This document shows positions 5,187 through 12,106 of a stretch of DNA of 13,511 bases, one piece after another (within the stretch, counting starts at the first letter, position 1; each line of letters opens with the position of its first letter). Origin of the DNA: Chloroflexota bacterium (GTDB lineage: Bacteria; Chloroflexota; Dormibacteria; Dormibacterales; Dormibacteraceae); contig VBJR01000381.1 in assembly GCA_005880175.1 (NCBI GenBank), positions 1-13,511 of the forward strand, written 5' to 3'. The notes beneath the pieces were generated by a model, which worked only from the letters and a program-made list of their open reading frames with translations, was not told the origin of the DNA and ran no database searches. Made by a program: the position numbers and the translations under genes.

Positions 5187-6383
5187 TCACGCTGCCAGCA
5201 CCATCGCCACACACGCGCCGTATCGCGAGTGCGAGGCCACCAGGAACCGCCGCAGCGCCAGGGGTCGGGGCCGCCGCACCACGTCCAGGCCGGCGGGCAC
5301 GTCCGTGCCGCCGCCCGGCGTCGGCGGCGCGACGCCGTCGCGCGCCGCCAGCAGCCCCGTCAGCACGTCCGTGCCGAAGCTGGCGCCGAAGAGGTGGCCG
5401 TAGCCCGACTTGGGCGCCGTCAGGACCACCGAGCCGAACACCTCCGCCGCGGCCGCCGCCTCGAACCCGTCGCCGCCGGGGCTGCCGCACCCCTCGGCCA
5501 GCAGCAGGTCCACGTCGCCGGGCCGGCAGCCGGCCTCGTCCAGCGCCCGGCGCATCACCCGGGCGTAGACGCGCGGATCGCCCCGGGACGCCGTGCCCTG
5601 GGCCGACCCCAGCACCTCGCCGAGCACGGGCGCGCCGCGCCGCCGCGCGCGGCCGGCCTCCTCCAGGACCAGCGCCACGCCGCCCTCGCCGGCGACCAGG
5701 CCGGCGCCGCCGCGGTCGAACGGGCGGTAGGCGAGGCCCGGGTCAGGCTCGCGGCTGAGGTCGCCGCCGGCGTCGAGGCAGAGCAGCGCCAGCGGCGAGA
5801 CGGGCGCCTCGCACCCGCCCGCGAGCACGACATCGCAGCGGCCCCAGCGGATCGCCCGCGCTCCCTGGTGGAGCGCCACGGCGCCACTGGAGCGGTCGCC
5901 CGAGAAGCTCTTGCTGGTCCCGCGCAGCCCGTGCCGGATCGTGACGAAGCCCTGGGGGGCGGCCAGGAACCACCCGGTGGCCTGCCACGGGTTGACCACG
6001 TCCGCGCCCTGGCCGTAGTACTCGGCGAAGCCGCGCTCGCACAGGTCCCAGCCGCCCGTGTCGTTGCCGAACCAGACGCCGACCCGCTCCCGGTCCTCGC
6101 GCTCCAGGTCCAACCGGGCGCCGCCCAGCGCCTCCTCGACGGCGGCCAGGGCGAGGTGCGTGAACCGGTCCGTCCGGGCCTGGAGGCGGCGGCCCAGCAG
6201 CGCGCTCGCGTCGAGGCCATCCACCTCGCCCGCCACCTGGACCGGGAACCCGGCCGCGTCGAACCGGCGGATGCGCCCCAGGCGCAGCTCCCCGGCGCGC
6301 ACCGGGCGCCAGAAGTCCTCCACCCCACGCCCGGCCGCGTTCACCACACCCAGCCCGGTCACGACCACGCGGTGGTCCGTCAT
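5187..6383 (-). CDS. Type II PKS ketosynthase beta / chain-length factor
   Basis: The 398-residue thiolase-fold protein is homologous to KSalpha but lacks the catalytic centre. It starts VVVTGLGVVNAAG, has LAGGCEA (187-193), the EGGVALVLEEAGRARRRG stretch typical of KS/CLF (233-250), and ends in a CVAMVL strand. Where KSalpha has Cys173, alignment around SGDRSSG (161-167) places Arg164. Normal chain-length factors have Gln there, which supports decarboxylation of malonyl-ACP to the acetate starter. The two KS His positions are also changed (LAEGCGS at 295-301), though KSGYGH (325-330) is partly kept. It should pair with KSalpha and set chain length. Its ATG at 6383 overlaps the KSalpha remnant stop (ATGA) and has GGGAGG 4 bases upstream, so it can be translated alone. 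As sequenced, the KSalpha frame also reads into it without a stop. Confidence 0.88.
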   Translation of the reverse strand: MTDHRVVVTGLGVVNAAGRGVEDFWRPVRAGELRLGRIRRFDAAGFPVQVAGEVDGLDASALLGRRLQARTDRFTHLALAAVEEALGGARLDLEREDRERVGVWFGNDTGGWDLCERGFAEYYGQGADVVNPWQATGWFLAAPQGFVTIRHGLRGTSKSFSGDRSSGAVALHQGARAIRWGRCDVVLAGGCEAPVSPLALLCLDAGGDLSREPDPGLAYRPFDRGGAGLVAGEGGVALVLEEAGRARRRGAPVLGEVLGSAQGTASRGDPRVYARVMRRALDEAGCRPGDVDLLLAEGCGSPGGDGFEAAAAAEVFGSVVLTAPKSGYGHLFGASFGTDVLTGLLAARDGVAPPTPGGGTDVPAGLDVVRRPRPLALRRFLVASHSRYGACVAMVLAA

Positions 6384-7583
6384 GCCGCCTCCCGGATCAC
6401 GGCGGCCGTGTGGATGCCGCCGAAGCCGCTGGCCAGCATCCGGGACCGCGTAGTTGGCGGTCGGCGGCACCGTGGACCGGCGCACCGCGCCCACGGTCGC
6501 GATCAGCGCCAGCAGGCTGGCCGAGGCCAGCGAGTGGCCGATGCCGGACTTGAGCGAGCTGACGGGGACGGCGCCGGCCCGCGCCCCGAGCACGCGCTTG
6601 AGGGCGTTGGTCTCGAACACGTCGTTCTGGGGGGTGGAGCTGCCGTGGGCGCTGACGTAGTCGAGCTCGGCCGCCGCCACGCCCGCCTCGGCCAGCGCCC
6701 GCTCCAGCGTCGCCGCCATCGACCCGCCGTCCGCCTCCAGGTCGGTCATGTGGCGCGCGTTGCACGTGCTCGCGACGCCCAGCACCTCGGCGTACGCCCG
6801 GGCGCCGCGAGCGCGCGCGCGGCCGGCCTCCTCCAGGACCACGAACGCCGCCCCCTCGGCGATCACGAACCCGGCCCGCGTCAGGTCGAACGGCCGCGAT
6901 GCGCGTGCCGCCGGCCCGTCGCAGCGGGACAGGCAGCCGATCACGTCCAGCGTCGCGTAGCTGATGCCGTTGAGCGGGCACTCGGCGGCGCCGGCCAGCG
7001 CGAACGGCACGTCGCCGTGGCGCACCAGGTCGAAGCCGAGGCCCATCGCGTCCAGGCCCGCCGTGCACCCGGTCGTCAGGGCGGCGCTCGGCCCCTCGAT
7101 GCCGTAGCGGGCGGCCAGCCAGCCGGGCACGTAGTCGAGGAAGATGCCGTCGTACGTGGCCGCGGGCAGCACCCGCGGCCGGATGGGCGGCAGCCCCCCG
7201 TCGGTCAGCCGCTCGTACAGCTCCTGCATCTCGGGCGCGCCCCCGACGGCGGACGCGAACAGGACCGCGCCGCCCGACAGGTCGCCCCCCGACGAGGTCA
7301 GCCTCGAGTCCTCCATCGCGTCGCGGCCGGCCGTCGCGCCCAGCTGCGCGAACCGGCCCAGCGCCGCCAGCTCGGCCGCCTCGGGGCCCGGCCACCGCTC
7401 CTCCAGCACGAACTCGCGGCAGCGCGCCACGCCCCGGCAGCGCAGGCCGAGCCGGTCCATCAGGGGCTCGTCCTCGATGCACACCCGGCCGGCCATCGCG
7501 CCGTCCCAGAACCGCTCGACCGTGACGCCGCTCGGCGCCACGACGCCCAGGCCCGTGATCACGACGCGGCCGGCCCCGCTCAC
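6380..7583 (-). CDS. Type II PKS ketosynthase alpha, 3' end disrupted
   Basis: GTG at 7583 (overlapping the ligase stop, GTGA) opens a KS with all catalytic residues: Cys173 in TTGCTAGLDA, His313 in AHGSSTPQND and His350 in KSGIGHSLAS. It would perform decarboxylative condensation of malonyl units with KSbeta. The frame is intact to TANYAVPD at about 380 (base 6444). There it loses phase: the expected C-terminus (RMLASGFGG to a TGA at 6382-6380, forming ATGA with KSbeta) lies in another frame. The roughly 18-22 residues that normally sit between these two blocks are absent. The loss must be 3n+2 bases. The bases TCCCGGAT at the joint fit both frames, as expected for a deletion or assembly collapse between short repeats. 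As written, the frame continues from 7583 to 5187 as a 798-residue KSalpha-KSbeta fusion lacking the GFGG loop. Confidence 0.85.
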
Positions 7584-9160
7584 ACCCGCGACCCCCGGGC
7601 GACCCGCTCCCGGAGCGCCGCCTTGTCCACCTTGCCCACCGCCGTCAGCGGCAGCCCGGCGACCACCTCGAGCCGGTCGGGCAGCTTGTACCGGGCCAGG
7701 CCGAGGCCGTCCAGGAACGACCGGATCTCCTCCAGCGTCGGGACCGCGGGCCCTCGGGCCACGGCGTACAGGCAGACGGCCTCGCCGGACGCGGCGTCCG
7801 GCATCGCGACCGCGGCGGCCTCCGCCACGCCTGGATGCGCGAGCGCCAGGTCCTCGAGCTCGGCCGCCGCGATCTTCTCGCCGGAGCGGTTGATGACGTC
7901 CTTGACGCGGCCCTCCACCACCAGGTTGCCGGAGGGATCGCGGCGCACCAGGTCGCCCGTGCGATAGAAGCCGTCCGCCGTGAAGGCGACCGCGTTCACC
8001 TCCGGCGCCCGGAAGTAGCCGGCGATCGTGTACGGGCCGCGCGCCTGCAGCTCGCCGTCCACGATCCGCACCTCGTCGTCCAGCAGGGCCGGCCGGCCCT
8101 GGGTGCCCACGACCACGTCGTCCGGGTCGTCCAGGCGCGTGAAGCAGAGCAGGCCCTCCGCCATCCCGTACACCTGCTGCACGGCGCAGCCCAGCACGCG
8201 CCGCAGGCGCCGGGCCACGTCGGGCGCCAGGTGCGCGCCGCCGACCTGCAGCAGCCGCAGGGTCCGCGGCGGCGGCCCGCCCGTCGCGACGGCGTCCGCC
8301 CAGCGTGCCGCGAGGCCGGGCACGACCGCCGTGACCGTGACGCGCTCCCGCGTCACGACGCCGAGCGCCGGCGGCCCGAGCACGACGCGGCCGCCGCGCA
8401 GCAGCGTGCCCATGACGCCCGGGCAGCCCAGCGCGAAGTTGTGCCCGGCCGGCAGGGCCGCCAGGTAGACGCTGTCCTCGTCCAGGCCGGCGAGCTCGGC
8501 GCTGACCCGCAGGTTGCAGCCGTAGTCGTCGTGCGTGCGCGGGATCAGCTTGGGCAGGCCGGTGCTGCCGCCCGAGAGCAGCAGCAGCGCCACGTCGCCG
8601 CCGGCCGGGCCGGTGCCGTCCTCCCGTCTCGGTGCCGGCGTCCGCATGGCGGCACCGAGGTCGATCTCGCCCGGCCGCAGGCCCGCCTCGCCCAGCACGA
8701 GCAGCAGGCCCCGCCCGCCGATCAGCCGCCGTGCGACGGCCACGTGGTTGGCGCGGTGGAGCCGCGCCGGGATGGCCAGCGCGCCGGCGCCGGACATCGT
8801 GAGCAGGTGGCGCAGCTCGTGCTCGCGGTGCGCCGGCAGCGCGAGCACCGGGACGGCGCCGAGCCGCCACAGCGCGAGCAGCAGCGTCACGAACGGCACG
8901 CCGTTCGGGAGCTGGACGACGACGCGGTCCTGGCGCCGGAGCCCGAGGCCGCGCAGGCGCGCGGCCAGCCGGTGGCTCGCGGCCCGGAGCTCGCCGTACG
9001 TGACGCGCTCCTCGCCGTCCACCAGCGCGACCCGGCGCTCGCGGTCGCCGCCGGGCGGACCCAGCACCAGGTCGGCGAGGCCGGCGCCGGTCCAGTGGCC
9101 GGCGCGGCGGTACCGCTCGGCGCGATCGGGCGGGACTGGCACGTACCCCACGAGCGTCAC
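7580..9160 (-). CDS. Aryl-acid (salicylate) AMP ligase, DhbE/EntE-like
   Basis: The 526-residue ANL-superfamily enzyme activates an aryl acid with ATP and transfers it to a carrier-protein thiol. It has the P-loop-like SGGSTGLPK (196-204), YGMAEGLLCFTRLDDP (331-346), GFYRTGDLVRRDPSGNLVVEGRVKDVINRSGEKI (397-430, with Asp403), and the C-terminal catalytic Lys510 in TAVGKVDK. The aryl pocket segment GHNFALGCPG (239-248) aligns with HNY..SSPG of DhbE/EntE. Asn241 is kept, and Tyr and Ser of 2,3-dihydroxybenzoate enzymes are replaced by Phe242 and Cys246, which I recall as the salicylate-type choice. This agrees with the salicylate synthase two genes upstream. Starts at GTG 9160, overlapping the carrier-protein TGA (GTGA), and ends overlapping the KSalpha GTG. 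Family is very sure, salicylate specificity is likely. Confidence 0.92.
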   Translation of the reverse strand: MTLVGYVPVPPDRAERYRRAGHWTGAGLADLVLGPPGGDRERRVALVDGEERVTYGELRAASHRLAARLRGLGLRRQDRVVVQLPNGVPFVTLLLALWRLGAVPVLALPAHREHELRHLLTMSGAGALAIPARLHRANHVAVARRLIGGRGLLLVLGEAGLRPGEIDLGAAMRTPAPRREDGTGPAGGDVALLLLSGGSTGLPKLIPRTHDDYGCNLRVSAELAGLDEDSVYLAALPAGHNFALGCPGVMGTLLRGGRVVLGPPALGVVTRERVTVTAVVPGLAARWADAVATGGPPPRTLRLLQVGGAHLAPDVARRLRRVLGCAVQQVYGMAEGLLCFTRLDDPDDVVVGTQGRPALLDDEVRIVDGELQARGPYTIAGYFRAPEVNAVAFTADGFYRTGDLVRRDPSGNLVVEGRVKDVINRSGEKIAAAELEDLALAHPGVAEAAAVAMPDAASGEAVCLYAVARGPAVPTLEEIRSFLDGLGLARYKLPDRLEVVAGLPLTAVGKVDKAALRERVARGSRV

Positions 9161-9408
9161 GCTCGGCCCTCGCGGGCGGCCTGCCTGGCGAGCGCGTCAC
9201 AGGCGTCCAGGAACGTGCCGTTGTCCCGGTGCTCCAGGCGGACCCGGACGCCGAGCCGCCGGGACAGGTCGAGCGAGACCTGGACCATCTCCATCGAGTC
9301 CAGGCCCAGGTCCTCGTGGAGACGGGCGTCGGGCCGGATCGCCTCCCGTTCGATGCCGAGCCCCGTGAGCGAGCCCGCGAGCGCGCTCGCGACCTGGTCG
9401 GAAGTCAT
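9157..9408 (-). CDS. Acyl/aryl carrier protein
   Basis: The 83-residue discrete carrier protein has the phosphopantetheine site LGLDSMEMVQ with Ser38, a four-helix-like layout and the usual acidic helix I region. After conversion to the holo form it would hold either the salicyl starter delivered by the ligase or the malonyl extender and growing chain for the ketosynthases. The gene lies between the salicylate synthase and the ligase, overlapping both (ATGA at 9408-9405 and GTGA at 9160-9157), so it is made in step with the starter-unit enzymes. It is the only carrier protein in the window, although a type II PKS with an activated aryl starter often uses two. DSMEM is not the classical DSLALLE of PKS carrier proteins, so an aryl-carrier role, with the PKS carrier encoded outside the window, is a real alternative. 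Confidence 0.9.
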   Translation of the reverse strand: MTSDQVASALAGSLTGLGIEREAIRPDARLHEDLGLDSMEMVQVSLDLSRRLGVRVRLEHRDNGTFLDACDALARQAAREGRA

Positions 9409-10778
9409 GCCCGTCCTCCCTCGGCGGCGGCGACGGCCGCGCCGCGCGCCGCGACGAGGCACCCGGCCGCGGACCGCAGCTTGCTGGTGGTCTCCTGGAA
9501 CTCGGCCCCGGGCTCGGAGCCGGGCACGATGCCCGCGCCCGCCTGCAGCCACGTCCGCTCGCCGCGCTGGAAGACGGACCGCAGCACGAGCGCCGCGTCG
9601 AGGCCGCCGGCCCCGTCCACCACGCAGACGACGCCCGCGTACAGCTCCCGCTCCGCCGGCTCGACGTCGGCGATCGCCCGCAGCGCCGCGCGCTTCGGCA
9701 CCCCGGACGCGGTCACGGCCGGGAACAGCGCGGCCAGCGCGTCCCAGGGCGACCGGTCGGGGGCCAGCGTGCCGCCGAGGACCGACCCCAGGTGCTGCAC
9801 CGTGCCCCGGCGCCGGACGGTCATCAGCTCGCGCACGGCGACGCTGCCGTGCTGGCACACCGTGCGCAGCTCGGCGTGCGCCAGCCGGGCCGAGATCACG
9901 TGCTCGTAGCACTCCTTCACGTCCCAGCTCAGCTCCTCGCCGAGCCGCTCGTCCTCCTCGGTCAGGTGGCGGAGCGGCCGCGTCCCGGCCAGCGGCTGCG
10001 TCACGACGGAGCCGTCGGGTTCCACCTCGGCCACGATCTCCGGGCTGAACCCGGCCGCTCGCCGGCCGCCGAGGTCGAGCAGGAACGAGCGCGCCGGCGT
10101 GTTCAGCGCCAGGCCGAGCAGGTAGCTGCGCGGCAGGTCCACCGGGAACGGCACGTCGACCCGGCGCGAGGCGATGACCTTGCGGACGCCGTCGCGGCGG
10201 ATCGCGCGCAGCACCTCCGCCACCATGGCCTCGTACCCGGCGCGCGCCGCCGGCTCGCACAGCTCCACCCCGGTCCCGGCCAGGTCGGGCAGCTCGCGCT
10301 GTGCCTGGAGGACGTCGCAGACGCGCCTGACCAGGGCGACGCTCCGGCCCCGCACGGACGTGCCCGCCGCGTTCCACCGGACCTCGATCTCGGGCACGAC
10401 CAGGTGGGCCAGCGGCGGGCCCTCGGGGCGCAGCCGGCCGGTTCCGTGGACGAGGTGGCCGGCCTCGAACGCGACGTAGCCGAACGCGCGGTACTCGGGC
10501 AGCGCTAACGAGGCGAGCGCGTCACCGAGCTGGCGCAGCGGCGCGTCACCGAGCTCGACGCGGCACGTGCGGCCGCCGGCCGCGGCCGTGATGCCGTCGC
10601 GCTCCATGACGACGTCGGCCATCGCGCCGCCGGCGAACCAGCGCGTGCCCGGCCGCTCGTAGGTGACGTATGTCTCGAACAGGTCGCTCGCGATGAGCGC
10701 GTGCGCGGCGCACCGGTCGTCCACGGCGCCCGGGAGGAATACCTGGTGATACAGAAGCATTGCGGTGCCAGGCTGCAC
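9405..10778 (-). CDS. Salicylate synthase (MbtI/Irp9/YbtS family)
   Basis: The 457-residue chorismate-utilising enzyme matches the length of MbtI. It converts chorismate to isochorismate and then to salicylate plus pyruvate. Landmarks by MbtI correspondence: VRKVIASR with general-base Lys200, FSPE with Glu247, QPLAGTRP (261-268), DVKECYEHV with Glu292, RRGTVQHLGS (323-332), LFPAVTASGVPK (351-362, the string that marks salicylate synthases off from anthranilate and plain isochorismate synthases), WLQAGAGIV (410-418), and the Mg-binding EFQET (Glu426, Glu429). The GTG at 10778 has a weak AGGG upstream; an ATG at 10760 (MLLYHQ) is an alternative. It lies 60 bases after the methyltransferase and its stop overlaps the carrier-protein start. 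Together with the ligase it supplies the starter unit. Isochorismate synthase activity alone is less likely. Confidence 0.92.
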   Translation of the reverse strand: MQPGTAMLLYHQVFLPGAVDDRCAAHALIASDLFETYVTYERPGTRWFAGGAMADVVMERDGITAAAGGRTCRVELGDAPLRQLGDALASLALPEYRAFGYVAFEAGHLVHGTGRLRPEGPPLAHLVVPEIEVRWNAAGTSVRGRSVALVRRVCDVLQAQRELPDLAGTGVELCEPAARAGYEAMVAEVLRAIRRDGVRKVIASRRVDVPFPVDLPRSYLLGLALNTPARSFLLDLGGRRAAGFSPEIVAEVEPDGSVVTQPLAGTRPLRHLTEEDERLGEELSWDVKECYEHVISARLAHAELRTVCQHGSVAVRELMTVRRRGTVQHLGSVLGGTLAPDRSPWDALAALFPAVTASGVPKRAALRAIADVEPAERELYAGVVCVVDGAGGLDAALVLRSVFQRGERTWLQAGAGIVPGSEPGAEFQETTSKLRSAAGCLVAARGAAVAAAEGGRA

Positions 10779-10838
10779 GCCGTTCGCCCTGGTGGCGTCT
10801 GACCTGCCGTCTGCCCGCTGTCTGGGCCGGAAGTCGCG

Positions 10839-11864
10839 TCAATTTGACGTCTGAAGCGCGGCGGTCAGCACCGTCAAGCCGCCCCGTTCGTCCACCAGGC
10901 GGGCGTCCGCCAGCGCGAGCCCGGCGCGGTCCAGCAGGCCGCGGTACTCGTCCAGCGTCCGCTCGCGGCCCTCCCACGCGGCGAGCATCTGCACGTCCAG
11001 GTACGCGAGCGGCAGGCTCGATCCGGCGGCGCCCCTTACGTTTTCGATGACCAGGACGGCCGACGCCGGAGCCATGGCCGCCGCCACGCGGCCGAGGATG
11101 CGCGCGGCCCGGTCGTCGGGCCAGTCGTGCAGGATGTGCGACAGGACGTACGCGTCCGCGCCGGGCGGCACCTCGCGGAAGAAGTCGCCGGCCACCAGCC
11201 GCAGCCGGCCGCCGAGCCCAGGCCACGACGCGCCGCTCGCGCCGGCGATCACCTCGGGCAGGTCGAACAGCGTCCCACTGAGGTCGGGCGCGGCCTCCAG
11301 CATGGCCGTGAGCAGGGCGCCGCCGCTGCCGCCCACGTCCACGACGGTCCCCTCCGTGGGCAGGCAGCGCGCGGCGAGCAGGGCGGGCAGGTTGCGCCGA
11401 GCCACCTCCGCCTGGAAGGCGTGGAAGACGGCCGACTCGTCAGGGTGCTCGCGGAGGAACTCGAAGACGGACCGGCCGGTGGCGTGGACGAAGCCGTTGC
11501 CGCCGGTGCGCACGCTGTGCTCCAGGCCCTCCCAGGCGATGCGCGTCCACGCCGACAGCATGTGGCAAGCCTCGTCGCGCAGGCTGCCAGGTATGCCGGC
11601 GCGGAGCAGGGACGAGGCGGGCGTGTTGCGGAAGCAGCCCCGCGGCCCCTCCTCGACGAGGCCGACGGCCCGCGCGGCGCGCAGCGGGCGCCGCAGCCGG
11701 GCGGCGCCGACGCCCAGCGCGGCGGCCAGGTCGGCCAGCCGGACCGTGCCTTCGCCGAGCGCGTCGGGGATGCCGAGCCGCAGGATCGCGGCGACCACCT
11801 GGGCCCTCCGCCGGCCCCGCACGAGACAGCGAACCAGATCGGCGGTTGGTGCGTTCTCCTTCAT
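10839..11864 (-). CDS. SAM-dependent O-methyltransferase (DmpM/TcmN-C type)
   Basis: The 341-residue protein has the two-part layout of dimeric small-molecule O-methyltransferases. An N-terminal winged-helix dimerisation domain spans roughly residues 1-95. A Rossmann domain follows, with SAM-binding VVDVGGSGG (174-182), an acidic LFDLPEV loop (199-205) and catalytic SHILHDWPDDRA (242-253), where His246 is the expected base. Such enzymes methylate phenolic hydroxyls of aromatic polyketides. As first gene of the operon it probably tailors the cyclised product, though methylation of salicylate itself cannot be excluded. The ATG at 11864 is chosen because the conserved N-terminal helix begins soon after it; a GTG at 11900 would add 12 residues. 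Neither has a clear Shine-Dalgarno. A promoter lies upstream at 11941-11970. Family is sure, the position methylated is unknown. Confidence 0.88.
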   Translation of the reverse strand: MKENAPTADLVRCLVRGRRRAQVVAAILRLGIPDALGEGTVRLADLAAALGVGAARLRRPLRAARAVGLVEEGPRGCFRNTPASSLLRAGIPGSLRDEACHMLSAWTRIAWEGLEHSVRTGGNGFVHATGRSVFEFLREHPDESAVFHAFQAEVARRNLPALLAARCLPTEGTVVDVGGSGGALLTAMLEAAPDLSGTLFDLPEVIAGASGASWPGLGGRLRLVAGDFFREVPPGADAYVLSHILHDWPDDRAARILGRVAAAMAPASAVLVIENVRGAAGSSLPLAYLDVQMLAAWEGRERTLDEYRGLLDRAGLALADARLVDERGGLTVLTAALQTSN

Positions 11865-11940
11865 TGCGCGGGGCAGCGTCCCGACCTGGCGCGACCGCAC
11901 GGGTCGCGCCGGCGTCTCGGCGCTGTCTTCGCACGTACGG

Positions 11941-11970
11941 AAAGTAGTCCAATGCGTAGGAATTTGTCAA
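11941..11970 (-). promoter_or_regulatory. Promoter of the polyketide operon
   Basis: On the minus strand, -35 TTGACA (11970-11965, perfect) and -10 TACTTT (11946-11941) are separated by 18 bases. Transcription should start near 11934, about 70 bases before the methyltransferase ATG. The long spacer is what one expects at promoters activated by SARP regulators, and the divergent gene encodes one. Confidence 0.65.
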
Positions 11971-11979
11971 AGTCATTTT

Positions 11980-11996
11980 CTCGCTTGACTAGCGAG
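11980..11996. promoter_or_regulatory. Inverted repeat between the SARP and operon promoters
   Basis: CTCGCT (11980-11985) and AGCGAG (11991-11996) form a perfect inverted repeat with a 5-base spacer, 10 bases upstream of the operon -35 and 18 bases upstream of the SARP -35. A dimeric regulator bound here could act on both promoters. SARP proteins themselves usually bind direct repeats, so another regulator is possible. Confidence 0.4.
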
Positions 11997-12013
11997 TGAG
12001 CATCTGAAATGTG

Positions 12014-12042
12014 TTGACTACCTGTGCCTCGTTGCATACATT
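12014..12042 (+). promoter_or_regulatory. Promoter of the SARP regulator gene
   Basis: TTGACT (12014-12019), a 17-base spacer and TACATT (12037-12042) are a strong sigma70-like match, with a start predicted near 12049. This lies downstream of an in-frame GTG at 12011, which rules that out as the start codon of the regulator and leaves a leader of about 58 bases before the ATG at 12107. Confidence 0.65.
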
Positions 12043-12106
12043 GAAGGGGAGAAAGGAGATCGATTCGGAGATACCAGCCCATCTCCGGATCTCGAGGGAG
12101 ACACGC

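Noticed and set aside
6380..6460. Programmed ribosomal frameshift in KSalpha
   Set aside because: A simple frameshift would keep all residues. Here roughly 20 conserved residues are also missing and no slippery sequence is seen, so a deletion or assembly error fits better.
5184..7967. Very long plus-strand open frame (over 900 codons) opposite the ketosynthases
   Set aside because: Its translation is low-complexity Arg/Ala/Gly/Pro with no domains. It is the complement of clearly conserved KS genes and results from high-GC codon bias. The same applies to plus-strand frames at 389-2647, 2649-3836 and 7835-10048.
5187..9200. A 1337-codon minus-strand open frame that might be a modular type I PKS
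   Set aside because: Only the KSalpha and KSbeta portions read as protein. The part upstream of 7583 is out of frame with the well-conserved AMP ligase. Linkers, AT and KR domains are absent.
7580..10778. Siderophore (mycobactin/yersiniabactin-like) aryl-capping module
   Set aside because: Salicylate synthase plus aryl ligase would suggest it, but the next coupled genes are KSalpha, KSbeta and aromatase/cyclases. No condensation, cyclisation or NRPS adenylation domain is present.
12011..12106. Upstream GTG start (12011) for the SARP regulator, adding 32 residues
   Set aside because: The -35 box begins at 12014 and transcription should start near 12049, so that codon is not transcribed. The extension lacks family similarity, and the ATG at 12107 has a proper ribosome site.
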